Notes under the pieces: generated by a model | Told to the model about the DNA's origin: nothing | Databases searched by the model: none | The model's input: the letters and a program-made list of their open reading frames with translations, nothing else | In this document: in pieces, positions 1-8,612 of the stretch | How the letters are laid out: each line of letters opens with the position of its first letter | Numbering within the stretch: the stretch's first letter is position 1 | Source: Clostridium sp. D53t1_180928_C8 | GTDB taxonomy: Bacteria; Bacillota; Clostridia; Clostridiales; Clostridiaceae | Assembly: GCF_015667795.1 (NCBI RefSeq) | Contig: NZ_JADPEL010000003.1 | Span: 162,809-226,808 of the forward strand | Length of the DNA: 64,000 nucleotides | Reading direction: 5' to 3' | Made by a program: the position numbers and the translations under genes

Positions 1-933
1 ATCAATATCTTGATTAACCCCTATAATTTTGCTTCCACTTTGAACAAATATCTCTTGTCCTGCAACCTCATTTACCTTGCTTGTAATAGTATTTGCAAAA
101 ACAGTTAAACTTTCCTTATACTTTGCCAACTCTCTTCCCATAGTAATAGCTCCTTGTAACTCACCTGATATATCTATCCCTGAATTAACTAAGTCATCTA
201 ATTTTATCTTTCCATTATTGTCAAACGAATCTTTTATAATCTTCTCTACATCATTATCACTAATATTAATCTTAAAGCTCAAATCATCTAATATTCTATC
301 TCTTTCATCTAATAAATCATTTGGACTTTTACCAGATCCCTCTATAACTTTAATATTTTTATCAAGATCTCTAATTTCCGAAACCATTGAGTTTATTTCT
401 TTTAATATAGATTCTGATTGAGATCCTAAGCTCTCCTCTAAACTACTTAACTTCCCGTAAACATTATTAATAGTGTTAGCTAAATATTTAGCATTTTCTA
501 TTACAACACTTTTTGCCCCTGTACTTTCTGGATCCTTAGCTAACTCATCCCATCCATTAAAAAAGCTATTTAATGATGTTGATATTTCACTTGCTGAAGG
601 TTTATTAAATATACTTTCCATATTTTTATAATAGTCGTACTTTATACTTGTATCTCCATATTTATGACTTTCACTTCTAAATTGATAATCATAAAAACTA
701 TTTCTTATTCTAGTTATATCACTAACCTTAGCACCAGTTCCTATTTGTCCTGCATAAGTGCTACTATTTCCTCCTGGTTGACTATATGGTCTACTTGCAG
801 TTTGTGATATCCTTTGCCTTGAATATCCCGGTGTTTTAATATTTGTTATATTATGTGAAGTTGTTTGTATTGCAATTTGACTTACAGCCATTCCTGACTT
901 TGCTGTATTAAGTGTTCCAAGTAATCCAGCCAT
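1..933 (-). CDS. flgK: Flagellar hook-associated protein FlgK (HAP1), N-terminal part, cut by window edge
   Basis: FlgK forms the first junction ring between flagellar hook and filament, outside the cell. 311 codons are visible, open to base 1, so the C-terminal part lies outside the window. The N-terminus has the classic rod/hook/HAP motif, LLGTLNTAKSGM followed by NITNIKTPGYSRQR at about residues 4-40, and no signal peptide, as expected for type III export. A helical region follows (SFFNGWDELAKDPES at about 125-140). The ATG at 931-933 has GGGAGGG 7-14 nt upstream. It lies 22 nt after flgN, the gene for its export chaperone, and is probably the third gene of the sigma-28 transcript starting near 1675. 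Confidence 0.93.
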   Translation of the reverse strand, partial: MAGLLGTLNTAKSGMAVSQIAIQTTSHNITNIKTPGYSRQRISQTASRPYSQPGGNSSTYAGQIGTGAKVSDITRIRNSFYDYQFRSESHKYGDTSIKYDYYKNMESIFNKPSASEISTSLNSFFNGWDELAKDPESTGAKSVVIENAKYLANTINNVYGKLSSLEESLGSQSESILKEINSMVSEIRDLDKNIKVIEGSGKSPNDLLDERDRILDDLSFKINISDNDVEKIIKDSFDNNGKIKLDDLVNSGIDISGELQGAITMGRELAKYKESLTVFANTITSKVNEVAGQEIFVQSGSKIIGVNQDID

Positions 934-955
934 AACCTTTCCCTCCCTACGTTCT

Positions 956-1360
956 TCAAACTTTACCGTATGAATTATATGTACCTATACCTTTTGAAGG
1001 CTTTATTACATTTATCATTTTAGTTGTAAAAAGTAATTTTTTCTTTAACAATGTATTATTAGTATTATTTTGCAGCTCTAAACTCCTAAGAATATTTTTT
1101 ATTTCTCTATAAACATCCTTTATATGCTGATCCTCTGTATTATCTATAAATATTTTAAACTCCTCTTCTTTAATAATCTTTCTTCTATTTATCTCAATAG
1201 TTGCAATATTTCTTCCTGCATCCTCTATTTGATTTGTAATTTTTTCTAGCCCAATTATATCTTTATCTAAAATTAATCTATATTGTTCCTCTAATAAATC
1301 TAATAAATATTTCAATGATTTTTTCTCCTCAAAAATAACTAATTTCAACTGTGAATTCAT
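956..1360 (-). CDS. flgN: FlgN-family flagellar export chaperone
   Basis: 134 residues, almost wholly alpha-helical and charged, without signal peptide or membrane segment. This fits the FlgN fold, a cytoplasmic chaperone that holds FlgK and FlgL unfolded for export. Sequence similarity in this family is weak. The call rests on length, the helical start (KLVIFEEKKSLKYLLDLLEEQ), and position between flgM and flgK. Its ATG overlaps the flgM stop by 4 bp (ATGA), indicating translational coupling. Another small helical flagellar protein is the only realistic alternative. Confidence 0.8.
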   Translation of the reverse strand: MNSQLKLVIFEEKKSLKYLLDLLEEQYRLILDKDIIGLEKITNQIEDAGRNIATIEINRRKIIKEEEFKIFIDNTEDQHIKDVYREIKNILRSLELQNNTNNTLLKKKLLFTTKMINVIKPSKGIGTYNSYGKV

Positions 1361-1635
1361 TTATCTTTTTCTCCTTTTATTCCATTAAGCATTTTTTTAG
1401 CTATATTTCTTGAATTTACATCATATATTCCTTCTTTAATTTTTTTCTTTATCTCATTTACCTTATCTAAATTTATATTTTCATTATCATTATTAATTTT
1501 ACTTAAATACTTTGCATCATCAGATATAACTACTTTATCTTTATAGACTTTACTAGTTGATTCCGGCTTTATATGCTGATTTTGCCTATTATATAAATTT
1601 ATAATAGTATTTACTTGTATAGAATTAACTTTCAT
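1357..1635 (-). CDS. flgM: Anti-sigma-28 factor FlgM
   Basis: 92 residues. FlgM binds the flagellar sigma factor (sigma-28/SigD) and is removed when the hook is complete, releasing late gene expression. The sequence shows the family pattern: a polar, probably disordered N-terminal half, then the DKVVISDDAKYLSKI segment at about residues 29-43 and a basic helical C-terminus (VNEIKKKIKEGIYDV, then IAKKML) that contacts sigma. GGAGGT lies 5 nt before the ATG. It is the first gene after a strong sigma-28-like promoter (1680-1707), so FlgM probably controls its own transcription. Confidence 0.9.
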   Translation of the reverse strand: MKVNSIQVNTIINLYNRQNQHIKPESTSKVYKDKVVISDDAKYLSKINNDNENINLDKVNEIKKKIKEGIYDVNSRNIAKKMLNGIKGEKDK

Positions 1636-1679
1636 AATCTACCTCCATTTCATATCTTCTAACTTATCTCTAAATATAA

Positions 1680-1707
1680 TTATCGACTTGCTCTTTAATT
1701 TATTTAG
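1680..1707 (-). promoter_or_regulatory. Sigma-28 (SigD)-type promoter for flgM-flgN-flgK
   Basis: Minus strand: CTAAA at 1707-1703, exactly 15 nt, then GTCGATAA at 1687-1680. The SigD consensus is TAAA, N15, GCCGATAA, so only one base of the -10 differs. It lies 45 nt upstream of the flgM start, directly after a terminator for the upstream genes, where a late flagellar promoter is expected. Confidence 0.85.
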
Positions 1708-1714
1708 TCTTTAT

Positions 1715-1751
1715 TTAAAATAAAAAAGAATGCACTTAACTGATTGCACTC
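1715..1751 (-). terminator. Intrinsic terminator after the FliN-like gene
   Basis: Stem of 7 bp pairing 1751-1745 with 1734-1728 (one G-T pair), 10-nt loop, followed on the minus strand by TTTTTTATTTT. It separates the upstream flagellar genes from the sigma-28 transcript. Confidence 0.8.
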
Positions 1752-1762
1752 TCTCTTTTAAG

Positions 1763-2077
1763 CTAATTTTCACTTTTTTTAAATTCTATTATTCTAACCG
1801 ATATTTTTTCTTCTATTCTTATACTTTCACCTTTAGCAATACATTTATCATTAACCTTTATATCTAAATCTTCATCTATAACTTTATCTAAACATATTAT
1901 GTCACCATTTTTTAAATTTAGTATATCTTTAATGCTCTTTTTACACTTTCCTAAAGTTACACTAATATCTAACTTTGCATTTAATATTGCATCTTTATTT
2001 TCAAATTTCTCTAACTCTTTTATCTCTAAAGATTCAAATTCTACTTCATACAAACTTTCCTTAACAACTGTTTCCAT
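1763..2077 (-). CDS. FliN/SpoA-domain flagellar switch-like protein
   Basis: 104 residues forming little more than one SpoA (FliN C-terminal) domain: DISVTLGKCKKSIKDILNL at about residues 37-55, then NGDIICLDK and a GESIRIEEKISVRI end. SpoA domains build the cytoplasmic C-ring of the flagellar motor. The protein lacks the FliM middle domain and the N-terminal extension of FliN/FliY, so it is a short extra SpoA protein or the local FliN. It follows the YaaR-like gene by 12 nt and is the last gene before a terminator. Confidence 0.8.
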   Translation of the reverse strand: METVVKESLYEVEFESLEIKELEKFENKDAILNAKLDISVTLGKCKKSIKDILNLKNGDIICLDKVIDEDLDIKVNDKCIAKGESIRIEEKISVRIIEFKKSEN

Positions 2078-2089
2078 ATTTATTCTCCT

Positions 2090-2512
2090 TTATTTATATA
2101 TATCTATTAATAGACCTTGTATATTATCTATTGTCGATGATATATCTAAATTTTCCTTTTCTCCACTTAACACTTCATTAGTTAAACTCTCAAGCTTTTC
2201 ATTTATAACCTCTACTGTAGAATAATATTGATTTTCCCAAAATCCTATATTCTTATTTAATATATACGTATAATCAACTACTGCCTTTAAATAATTTTTA
2301 ATAGTTAATTTATAACTTTTAATATCACTATAACTCTTTGTTAATATTAATTTATTACCTTTTTTCTTAATATCTTTTATATAATTTTCTAACTCTTCTT
2401 TAGTTACAGATTTATAAGATTTCATAAAACTTTCAGTAAAATCACCTTTATTAAAAATAACTTTATCTTTTATATCTATAGTTTTGTTCGCTTGTACACT
2501 TCTAATTTCCAT
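2090..2512 (-). CDS. YaaR-like (DUF327) protein
   Basis: 140 residues, cytoplasmic and helical. It matches the YaaR/DUF327 pattern as I remember it: a basic helix with KKKGNKLILTKSYSDIKSYK at about 49-68, an NYLKAVVDYTY segment, and the conserved C-terminus ending NIQGLLIDIYK. No biochemical function is established for the family. The start overlaps the transglycosylase gene by 11 bp and the next gene begins 12 nt downstream, so it belongs to a small flagellar transcription unit. Confidence 0.7.
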   Translation of the reverse strand: MEIRSVQANKTIDIKDKVIFNKGDFTESFMKSYKSVTKEELENYIKDIKKKGNKLILTKSYSDIKSYKLTIKNYLKAVVDYTYILNKNIGFWENQYYSTVEVINEKLESLTNEVLSGEKENLDISSTIDNIQGLLIDIYK

Positions 2513-3245
2513 TTATTAATCCTCTATAATAATTCATTACTTTAGGCACATAACTTTGAGTTTCTTTTGGCATCTTATATATATCTTCTATAGACTTAAC
2601 ACCTCTATTTATCATTCTAGTAGGTCCTCCATTATAAGCAATAAGTGCCATTTCAATATTACCATTATATTTATCTATATATCCTTTTATATGTCTTACT
2701 CCACCTTCTATATTTTGTTCTATATTAAATTGATCTTTAATGCCTAATTCTTCGCAAATTTCTGGCATAAGTTGCATAAGACCCTTTGCACCTGCTGACG
2801 ATACTAAATTAGGATTAAAGTCTGATTCTACTTTTATTATAGCCTTTACCAAGTTAGGATCTACACTATATTTATTTGAATATAATTGTATAGAATTTTT
2901 TATTCTTTCATCAACATTCAAACTATTAATATTTGATATCATATAATTATTTGAATTTATAATTCCGCTACTTTTAACCCCATTAATATATTTACTTAAC
3001 ATACCTTCTAATGATACTTTTTCTAAATCCCTACATTCAACTTTATTTTTCTCACTTATAGACTTTAATAAACTTGTTAGCATTATATTAAATGCACTCG
3101 AAGTTGAATTAGAAGAATCATATAATAAACTTGATATGCTATTCATATCGCTTAATCTTGATATATTTGTACTCTTTATATTATTAGTATCGTTAAGTTT
3201 TAAAATACTATATATATTACTTAAATCTTGTATGTTATTTAACAT
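2502..3245 (-). CDS. Soluble lytic murein transglycosylase (SLT domain), probably flagellar
   Basis: 247 residues. The C-terminal half (about 118-245) is a lysozyme-like SLT domain cutting the MurNAc-GlcNAc bond: IIKVESDFNPNLVSSAGAKG with catalytic Glu140, then GLMQLMP, the AYNGGP motif and ETQSYVPKVMNYY. The first 110 residues are Ser/Asn-rich without a signal peptide, so export would need the flagellar apparatus or another route. It probably opens peptidoglycan for flagellar assembly, as inferred from the neighbours. It is the first gene of its unit, with GAGGTG 5 nt before the ATG. Confidence 0.88.
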   Translation of the reverse strand: MLNNIQDLSNIYSILKLNDTNNIKSTNISRLSDMNSISSLLYDSSNSTSSAFNIMLTSLLKSISEKNKVECRDLEKVSLEGMLSKYINGVKSSGIINSNNYMISNINSLNVDERIKNSIQLYSNKYSVDPNLVKAIIKVESDFNPNLVSSAGAKGLMQLMPEICEELGIKDQFNIEQNIEGGVRHIKGYIDKYNGNIEMALIAYNGGPTRMINRGVKSIEDIYKMPKETQSYVPKVMNYYRGLINGN

Positions 3246-3273
3246 TTAATCACCTCAAAATTTCACTAGATTA

Positions 3274-3302
3274 ATTATACGGATATTTTTTAAAAAACTT
3301 AA
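3274..3302 (-). promoter_or_regulatory. Candidate promoter for the transglycosylase-YaaR-FliN-like unit
   Basis: Minus strand TATAAT at 3279-3274 with a weak TTAAGT -35 at 3302-3297, spacer 17. A sigma-28 reading (TAAG, 15 nt, CCGTATAA) is possible but needs an inserted base, so a sigma-A-like element is preferred. Confidence 0.4.
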
Positions 3303-3343
3303 GTTTTTTTCATTATCAAATATAATATTATATAATTTAAAAT

Positions 3344-3371
3344 AAAAAAAAGAAACTCCATTCAGAGTTTC
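3344..3371 (-). terminator. Terminator after buk
   Basis: Perfect 7-bp stem GAAACTC/GAGTTTC (3352-3358 with 3365-3371), 6-nt loop, followed on the minus strand by eight T residues. It closes the ptb-buk transcript. Confidence 0.85.
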
Positions 3372-3393
3372 TCACTTTAACTTTAGATTATTA

Positions 3394-4461
3394 TTAATAT
3401 AATTTAGCTTGTTCTTCTCCACTAAGAACTCTAATAGCACCTTGTGCTAATGCTAATAATTCATCTTCACCAGGATAAACTGTTACATTGCTAATCCATT
3501 CAACTCTTTCTTTTATATCAGCAACAACTATAGGTGAGTAAGCTATTCCACCAGTTAAAATAATAGAATCTACTTTTCCTTTAAGAACTGTAGCCATTTC
3601 CCCTATAGATTTACATACTTGATATATAAATGCATTATAAATTAATTCAGCAAATTCATTTCCTTCTTGCTTTTCTCTTAATACATCTCTAGCATCGTTA
3701 GTATTAAGATATGCTACATATCCACCTTTACCAACAATCTTGCTATATACTTCAGCTTGAGTATATTCACCACTAAAGCACATTTTAATTAAATCTCCAA
3801 CTGGAACTGAGCCAGCTCTTTCTGGTGAAAATGCTCCATCACCATCTAATGCATTATTGACATCAATAACTCTACCATTTTGATGAGCTCCTACTGAAAC
3901 CCCTCCACCCATATGAACTACTATAAGATTTAAATTTTCATAACCTCTTTTGCTTTCTTTTCCAAATCTCTTAGCAACAGCTTTTTGATTTAAAGCATGA
4001 AATTTACTCTTTCTTGGTAATTCCGGGACTCCTGAAATTCTTGCTACTGCTTCTAATTCGTCAACAACAACTGGATCAACTATAAATGCCTTTGCTCCAA
4101 CTTCTTTTGCAATTTCATTTGCTAAAATTCCACCTAAATTAGAAGCATGTTGCCCTTGAACTCCAACTTTTAAATCATTCAGTAACTCATCATTTACCTC
4201 ATAAGTTCCTCCAGCCATTGGTTTAAGCATTCCACCTCTACCTACAACTGCATCTAATGTAGTAACATCAAAGTTATTATCTTTTAATACATTCATTATT
4301 ACTTCTTTTCTAAAACCTTTTTGTTCAAAAATACTATCATACTTAGCTATTTCTTCTGATGAATGTCTTAAAGTTTCAACAAAGACTTCTTTTTCGTCTT
4401 CATAAACACCTATTTTCGTAGATGTAGATCCTGGATTAATTATTAATAATTTATATGCCAT
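3394..4461 (-). CDS. buk: Butyrate kinase
   Basis: Converts butyryl phosphate plus ADP to butyrate plus ATP, the energy-yielding last step of butyrate fermentation, in the cytoplasm. It belongs to the acetokinase (ASKHA) fold: NPGSTSTK phosphate loop near the N-terminus, [28 protein letters not shown], and [12 protein letters not shown] near the C-terminus. The length of 355 residues equals known clostridial Buk. I start at ATG 4461: a TTG three codons upstream lies only 2 nt after AGGGGG, while the ATG is 11 nt after it. It follows ptb by 21 nt, the usual ptb-buk order. Confidence 0.96.
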   Translation of the reverse strand: MAYKLLIINPGSTSTKIGVYEDEKEVFVETLRHSSEEIAKYDSIFEQKGFRKEVIMNVLKDNNFDVTTLDAVVGRGGMLKPMAGGTYEVNDELLNDLKVGVQGQHASNLGGILANEIAKEVGAKAFIVDPVVVDELEAVARISGVPELPRKSKFHALNQKAVAKRFGKESKRGYENLNLIVVHMGGGVSVGAHQNGRVIDVNNALDGDGAFSPERAGSVPVGDLIKMCFSGEYTQAEVYSKIVGKGGYVAYLNTNDARDVLREKQEGNEFAELIYNAFIYQVCKSIGEMATVLKGKVDSIILTGGIAYSPIVVADIKERVEWISNVTVYPGEDELLALAQGAIRVLSGEEQAKLY

Positions 4462-4482
4462 ATTTCTCAATACCCCCTAATA

Positions 4483-5391
4483 TTACTTTCTACCCTCTGA
4501 AACTAATGCCGCTAATGCAATAGAGTTTACCTTTGTTTCAAAACTATCAGCTCTTGAAGTTAAAATAACTGGAGCTGATGTTCCAACTAATATACCACCA
4601 TTTTTAGTTTGTGCTGTATAAGTTAATGATTTATACATAACATTTGCAACATCTATATTAGGAAGTAATAATACATCCGCCTTTCCTGCTACTGGTCCTG
4701 TAACACCTTTATGATGTGCTGCCTCTTCTGACAATGCATTATCTAATGCTAAAGGCCCATCTACTATACAACCTTTGATTTGTCCTCTATCACTCATCTT
4801 AGATAATAATGCTGCATCTACTGTTGCTGGCATATCTGGATTTACTACCTCAACTGCACAAACTGGTGCAACCTTTGGATTTTGTATTCCACAAGCTTTT
4901 GCAACCATTACAGAATTATTAATTATTTGAACTTTTTGTTTTAAGTCTGGATAAGTATTAAAAGCTGCATCTGTTAATAATATTAATCTATCTATTCCTT
5001 CAATTTCAAATACAGATACGTGTGACATTAAGTTTCCTGTTCTAAGTCCAACTTCTTTATTTAATACACTTCTTAAAAATGTAGCTGTATCCACTAATCC
5101 TTTCATAACCATATCTGCTGCACCACTAGAAACTAATTGTATAGCTTTTAATGTTGCCTTTTTAACATCTTCTTCATGAATTATTTCAAAATCACTTAGA
5201 TCCATATCAATTTTTGCTGCTACGTCTTCAATCTTTGCCTTATCTCCAACTAAAACAGCCTCTGCTATTCCTCTATCTTTTGCTGCTTTAACAGCTTCTA
5301 AAACTGGCTCATCTTGTGCAACTGCTACTGCCAACTTTTTTGTTGTTGCTACTTTTAATTTTGTTAATAAATCATCAAAATTCTTACTCAT
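4483..5391 (-). CDS. ptb: Phosphate butyryltransferase
   Basis: 302 residues. Converts butyryl-CoA and phosphate to butyryl phosphate, feeding butyrate kinase. It belongs to the phosphate acetyl/butyryltransferase family: AADMVMKGLVDTATFLRSVL at about 92-111, GLRTGNLMSHVSVFE, then CIVDGPLALDNALS and the C-terminal VLLLPNIDVANVMYKSLTY. Being paired with buk rather than an acetate kinase gene supports butyryl over acetyl specificity. The gene is first in the operon, with GGAGAGGTG before the ATG and a weak promoter candidate about 85-110 nt upstream. Confidence 0.96.
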   Translation of the reverse strand: MSKNFDDLLTKLKVATTKKLAVAVAQDEPVLEAVKAAKDRGIAEAVLVGDKAKIEDVAAKIDMDLSDFEIIHEEDVKKATLKAIQLVSSGAADMVMKGLVDTATFLRSVLNKEVGLRTGNLMSHVSVFEIEGIDRLILLTDAAFNTYPDLKQKVQIINNSVMVAKACGIQNPKVAPVCAVEVVNPDMPATVDAALLSKMSDRGQIKGCIVDGPLALDNALSEEAAHHKGVTGPVAGKADVLLLPNIDVANVMYKSLTYTAQTKNGGILVGTSAPVILTSRADSFETKVNSIALAALVSEGRK

Positions 5392-5475
5392 AATACACCT
5401 CTCCTATTATAACCCTTCATTTAGTAACCATATTAATTAAATATTTGAATATATTTTTATATAATGAAATATTTA

Positions 5476-5503
5476 CCTATATATATTTTATCAAAGTTTT
5501 CAA
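5476..5503 (-). promoter_or_regulatory. Weak promoter candidate for ptb-buk
   Basis: Minus strand TTGAAA at 5503-5498, 16-nt spacer, TATAGG at 5481-5476. The surrounding DNA is so AT-rich that other -10 choices exist. Confidence 0.35.
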
Positions 5504-5550
5504 CAAAAACCTAAATTTTCAGAAAATTCACGTTAATTTTTTAACTATTA

Positions 5551-5590
5551 TAAAAAAAAAGAAAATCAGTAATATTAACTACTGATTTTC
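5551..5590 (-). terminator. Terminator after the FAD-dependent oxidoreductase gene
   Basis: Perfect 10-bp stem GAAAATCAGT with ACTGATTTTC (5561-5570 with 5581-5590), 10-nt loop, and a run of T on the minus strand. It insulates this gene from ptb. Confidence 0.88.
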
Positions 5591-5600
5591 TTTGATTTAA

Positions 5601-7199
5601 TTATAGTTGTTTATATCTTTCTATAATTCTTTCTGCAACTTTAATTCCATCAACTGCTGCTGATACAATTCCACCTGCAAACCCAGCACCTTCTCCACAT
5701 GGGTATAATCCACCTAATGAAATACTTTCTAATCTCTCATTTCTTGTTATTTTCACTGGAGCTGAAGTTCTTGTTTCTATACCTGTTAAAACGGCATCTT
5801 CTCTTCCGTATCCCTTAATTTTTCTATCAAAGTTATTAACTCCATCTTTTATTCCATCTACAACATATGAAGGTAAACATTCTCTCATATCTGCAAATTC
5901 AAAACCTGGTTCATAACTTGGAGTAACCGCACCAAGCTTAGTTGATTTTCTATCATTAACAAAATCACCTAATAATTGAACTGGTGCATTATAATTTCCG
6001 CCACCTACTTTATATGCTAGTGATTCATAATGTCTTTGGAATTCCATACCTCTTAGAACTGAACTTCCTTCAAAATCTTCTGGACCAACAGTTACAACTA
6101 AAGCTGAATTTGAATTTTCCTTATCTCTTGCATGATAACTCATTCCATTAGAAACTAGTCTCTTTTCTTCAGATGCTGCTGCAACAACAACGCCACCTGG
6201 ACACATACAAAATGAATATACTCCTCTTCCTAACGCTCTACTTTGGTATGTTAAGTTGTAACTAGCTGCTTGTAATCTTGGATGACTAGCCATCTTTCCA
6301 TATTGTCCTATATTTATCATCTCTTGAGGATGTTCTATTCTAACTCCAATTGCAAATGCTTTTGGTTCCATGAATATTCCAATATTATTTAACATTTCAT
6401 ATGTATCTCTTGAACTATGTCCCAAAGCTAAAACTAAAGCTTCACAAGGAATTTCATCTCCATTTACAACTATACTTTTCACTTTTCCATCATTACTTTT
6501 TATGTACTCAAGCTTAGAAGAAAAACGAACTTCTCCTCCTAAAGCAATAATTTGCTTTCTTATATTTTTAACTACATCTTTTAATATATCAGTTCCTACA
6601 TGTGGTTTTGCCTCATATTTAATCTCTTTTGGTGCTCCGGCTTTAACTAATTCTGCTAAAACATAATCACACTTTTTATCCTTAATTCTAGTAGTTAACT
6701 TACCATCTGAAAATGATCCTGCTCCACCTTCTCCAAACTGTACATTAGATTCTAAATTCAACTCTCCAGTTTTCCAGAACTTATCCACAGTTTCGGTTCT
6801 TTTATCAACATCTTCTCCACGTTCTATCACCAATGGTTTATAACCTTTTTGAGCTAACATTAATGCTGAAAACAATCCCGCTGGCCCTAATCCAACAACA
6901 ACTGGTCTATGATTTAATATTTCTTCACCTGGCTCAACATCTGGATCATATTTTGAATTATCTATTCTTACATCATTATCATGAACTCTATTTACTAACT
7001 TTTCTTCATCCTTATGCTCAAGCTCAATTGCATATGTAAATTTAATGTTATCCTTATTTCTAGCATCTATACTTTCTCTAACGATTTTAAAATTTTTAAT
7101 TTCATCTGAAGAAATTCTTAGTTTCTTACTAGCTTTCTTTTTTAATAATTTTATATCATCATCTAACCCAAGACTTAGGTTGTTAATTCTTATAGTCAT
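5601..7199 (-). CDS. FAD-dependent oxidoreductase (COG2509-type), substrate unknown
   Basis: About 532 residues. A dinucleotide-binding motif VVVGLGPAGLFSALML lies near residue 100 after a small N-terminal domain. It is followed by FGEGGAGSFSDGKL, a second nucleotide-contact segment (EALVLALGHSSRDTYEML) and a C-terminal GGLYPCGEGAGFAGGIVSAA flavin motif. These features match a widespread uncharacterised FAD-dependent dehydrogenase family; the reaction is not known to me. I start at ATG 7199, since the GTG three codons upstream overlaps the GGGTG ribosome site. It is a single-gene unit with its own terminator. Confidence 0.82.
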   Translation of the reverse strand: MTIRINNLSLGLDDDIKLLKKKASKKLRISSDEIKNFKIVRESIDARNKDNIKFTYAIELEHKDEEKLVNRVHDNDVRIDNSKYDPDVEPGEEILNHRPVVVGLGPAGLFSALMLAQKGYKPLVIERGEDVDKRTETVDKFWKTGELNLESNVQFGEGGAGSFSDGKLTTRIKDKKCDYVLAELVKAGAPKEIKYEAKPHVGTDILKDVVKNIRKQIIALGGEVRFSSKLEYIKSNDGKVKSIVVNGDEIPCEALVLALGHSSRDTYEMLNNIGIFMEPKAFAIGVRIEHPQEMINIGQYGKMASHPRLQAASYNLTYQSRALGRGVYSFCMCPGGVVVAAASEEKRLVSNGMSYHARDKENSNSALVVTVGPEDFEGSSVLRGMEFQRHYESLAYKVGGGNYNAPVQLLGDFVNDRKSTKLGAVTPSYEPGFEFADMRECLPSYVVDGIKDGVNNFDRKIKGYGREDAVLTGIETRTSAPVKITRNERLESISLGGLYPCGEGAGFAGGIVSAAVDGIKVAERIIERYKQL

Positions 7200-7316
7200 A
7201 TAAATCACCCTTAATAATATTATTTCTAGTTTTTAATATTGTAACACAAGAGATTGATAGTTAACAGTTTTAAGTGGTAAGTTATAAATTAACCTTTAAT
7301 TTATTTCTTACAAACA

Positions 7317-7346
7317 TAAAAAGAAAGTTGACATATGCCAACTTTC
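7317..7346 (-). terminator. Terminator after cdaR
   Basis: Stem GAAAGTTG/CAACTTTC (7323-7330 with 7339-7346) around a short CATATG-containing loop, followed on the minus strand by TTTTTATG. Confidence 0.75.
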
Positions 7347-7352
7347 CCTTAA

Positions 7353-8612
7353 CTACTGTTGTGGTACCTCTTCTTCTACGACATCACCATTAGTTGGTAC
7401 GTCCTTTGTTACTGTCAATTTTATATCACTTACAGTATCTATTTTTACATTCTCTACACCAACTAGATTTACAGTTGGCTTCTTAGTAAATTCACCGCCT
7501 TCAATATATTCGGATACATCTAATTCAGCAGTAAAGTTTGCATCTGTTAAACTATTTAATATATCCTCAAATCCAGAAACAGTTATAGTAACCTTAGTAT
7601 TATCTGGAACAACAGTTATTCCTTCTTTCTGTCCAATCATTGAATAATCAATTGTAAACTCTCTTGTTTGTGATTTTTCCAAAACTATATTAACAGTTAT
7701 AGAATTCTCACCATTATGAATCAGAATTCCATCTGGTATTCCTAACGCAACTTCAATATTAGTACTATCTTTTATTTCAGAAAGATTTATAACTTCCGTT
7801 CCAATTTCATTAATAGAGCTTAAAATATCTTCTGGTCCCGTTATTCCTATTTCTGTAGTAGATGAACTTATTGATTTCAATTTCAACCCATTTGCTAATG
7901 TTCCTGTAGTATTTATTTTAATTGGAATTGTCCTTCCTTCATTTATTTCAATAGTCGCTTCTGCCCACTTTTGTGATAACTGAACACCTGTAACTTCTTT
8001 ATCATTTTCATCTACTGGTGTAACAATATAATTCTTAACTATTGTCTTTACAGCATTACTTTCTTCACCCTCTGCAATAACCTTTGTTACAGTATTTACT
8101 AAAGATTCTGGACCTGATACCACTATAGTTTCTGGACTAAATATAGGTGTTGCTACATAATAGCTTGACTTTGAAATAACATCAATTTTAGATTTTACTG
8201 GAACTTCTTTGGTAGCATATCCTTCGGTATTTATTGTTATTGTCAAACCATTGCTATTTTTTACTTTAACTGTACTTGGAGCATTTTCTATATTTACTGC
8301 AATCTTATTTTCCCCTTTTTTAAGTACAAATTCACTTAAATCTACAGTTATAGTAAAATCACTTTTATCTACACTAAATAAATCTTGACTATTTCCTTCT
8401 ATTTTTAAATTTACATAAAACTCTTGATTTGGCGATAATGACAATCCTGCATCCTTTAAACTATCAGTATTTTTTATTTCTACTGGCACTCTACTTAACT
8501 CATAAGACTTTATTGGATTTTCTATATTAGTCACATAAATCCATAATCCCAACGATAGTAAAAGACACACTAATTGAACAATTATTTTCTGTTTATTTTT
8601 CCAGTTATCCAC
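7353..8612 (-). CDS. cdaR: CdaA regulatory protein CdaR (YbbR-domain)
   Basis: 419 residues: a short cytoplasmic start, one membrane helix at about 9-27 (IVQLVCLLLSLGLWIYVT), then an extracytoplasmic region of about four YbbR repeats of roughly 85 residues, each with the pattern vkkgenkitVnie/vtvsG. CdaR is membrane-bound and modulates the diadenylate cyclase CdaA. It starts with GTG (AAGGTG upstream) inside the cdaA coding end, a 31-bp overlap that suggests tight coupling. The acidic tail ends GDVVEEEVPQQ. The glmM gene often found next in Bacilli is absent here; a terminator follows directly. Confidence 0.92.
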   Translation of the reverse strand: MDNWKNKQKIIVQLVCLLLSLGLWIYVTNIENPIKSYELSRVPVEIKNTDSLKDAGLSLSPNQEFYVNLKIEGNSQDLFSVDKSDFTITVDLSEFVLKKGENKIAVNIENAPSTVKVKNSNGLTITINTEGYATKEVPVKSKIDVISKSSYYVATPIFSPETIVVSGPESLVNTVTKVIAEGEESNAVKTIVKNYIVTPVDENDKEVTGVQLSQKWAEATIEINEGRTIPIKINTTGTLANGLKLKSISSSTTEIGITGPEDILSSINEIGTEVINLSEIKDSTNIEVALGIPDGILIHNGENSITVNIVLEKSQTREFTIDYSMIGQKEGITVVPDNTKVTITVSGFEDILNSLTDANFTAELDVSEYIEGGEFTKKPTVNLVGVENVKIDTVSDIKLTVTKDVPTNGDVVEEEVPQQ

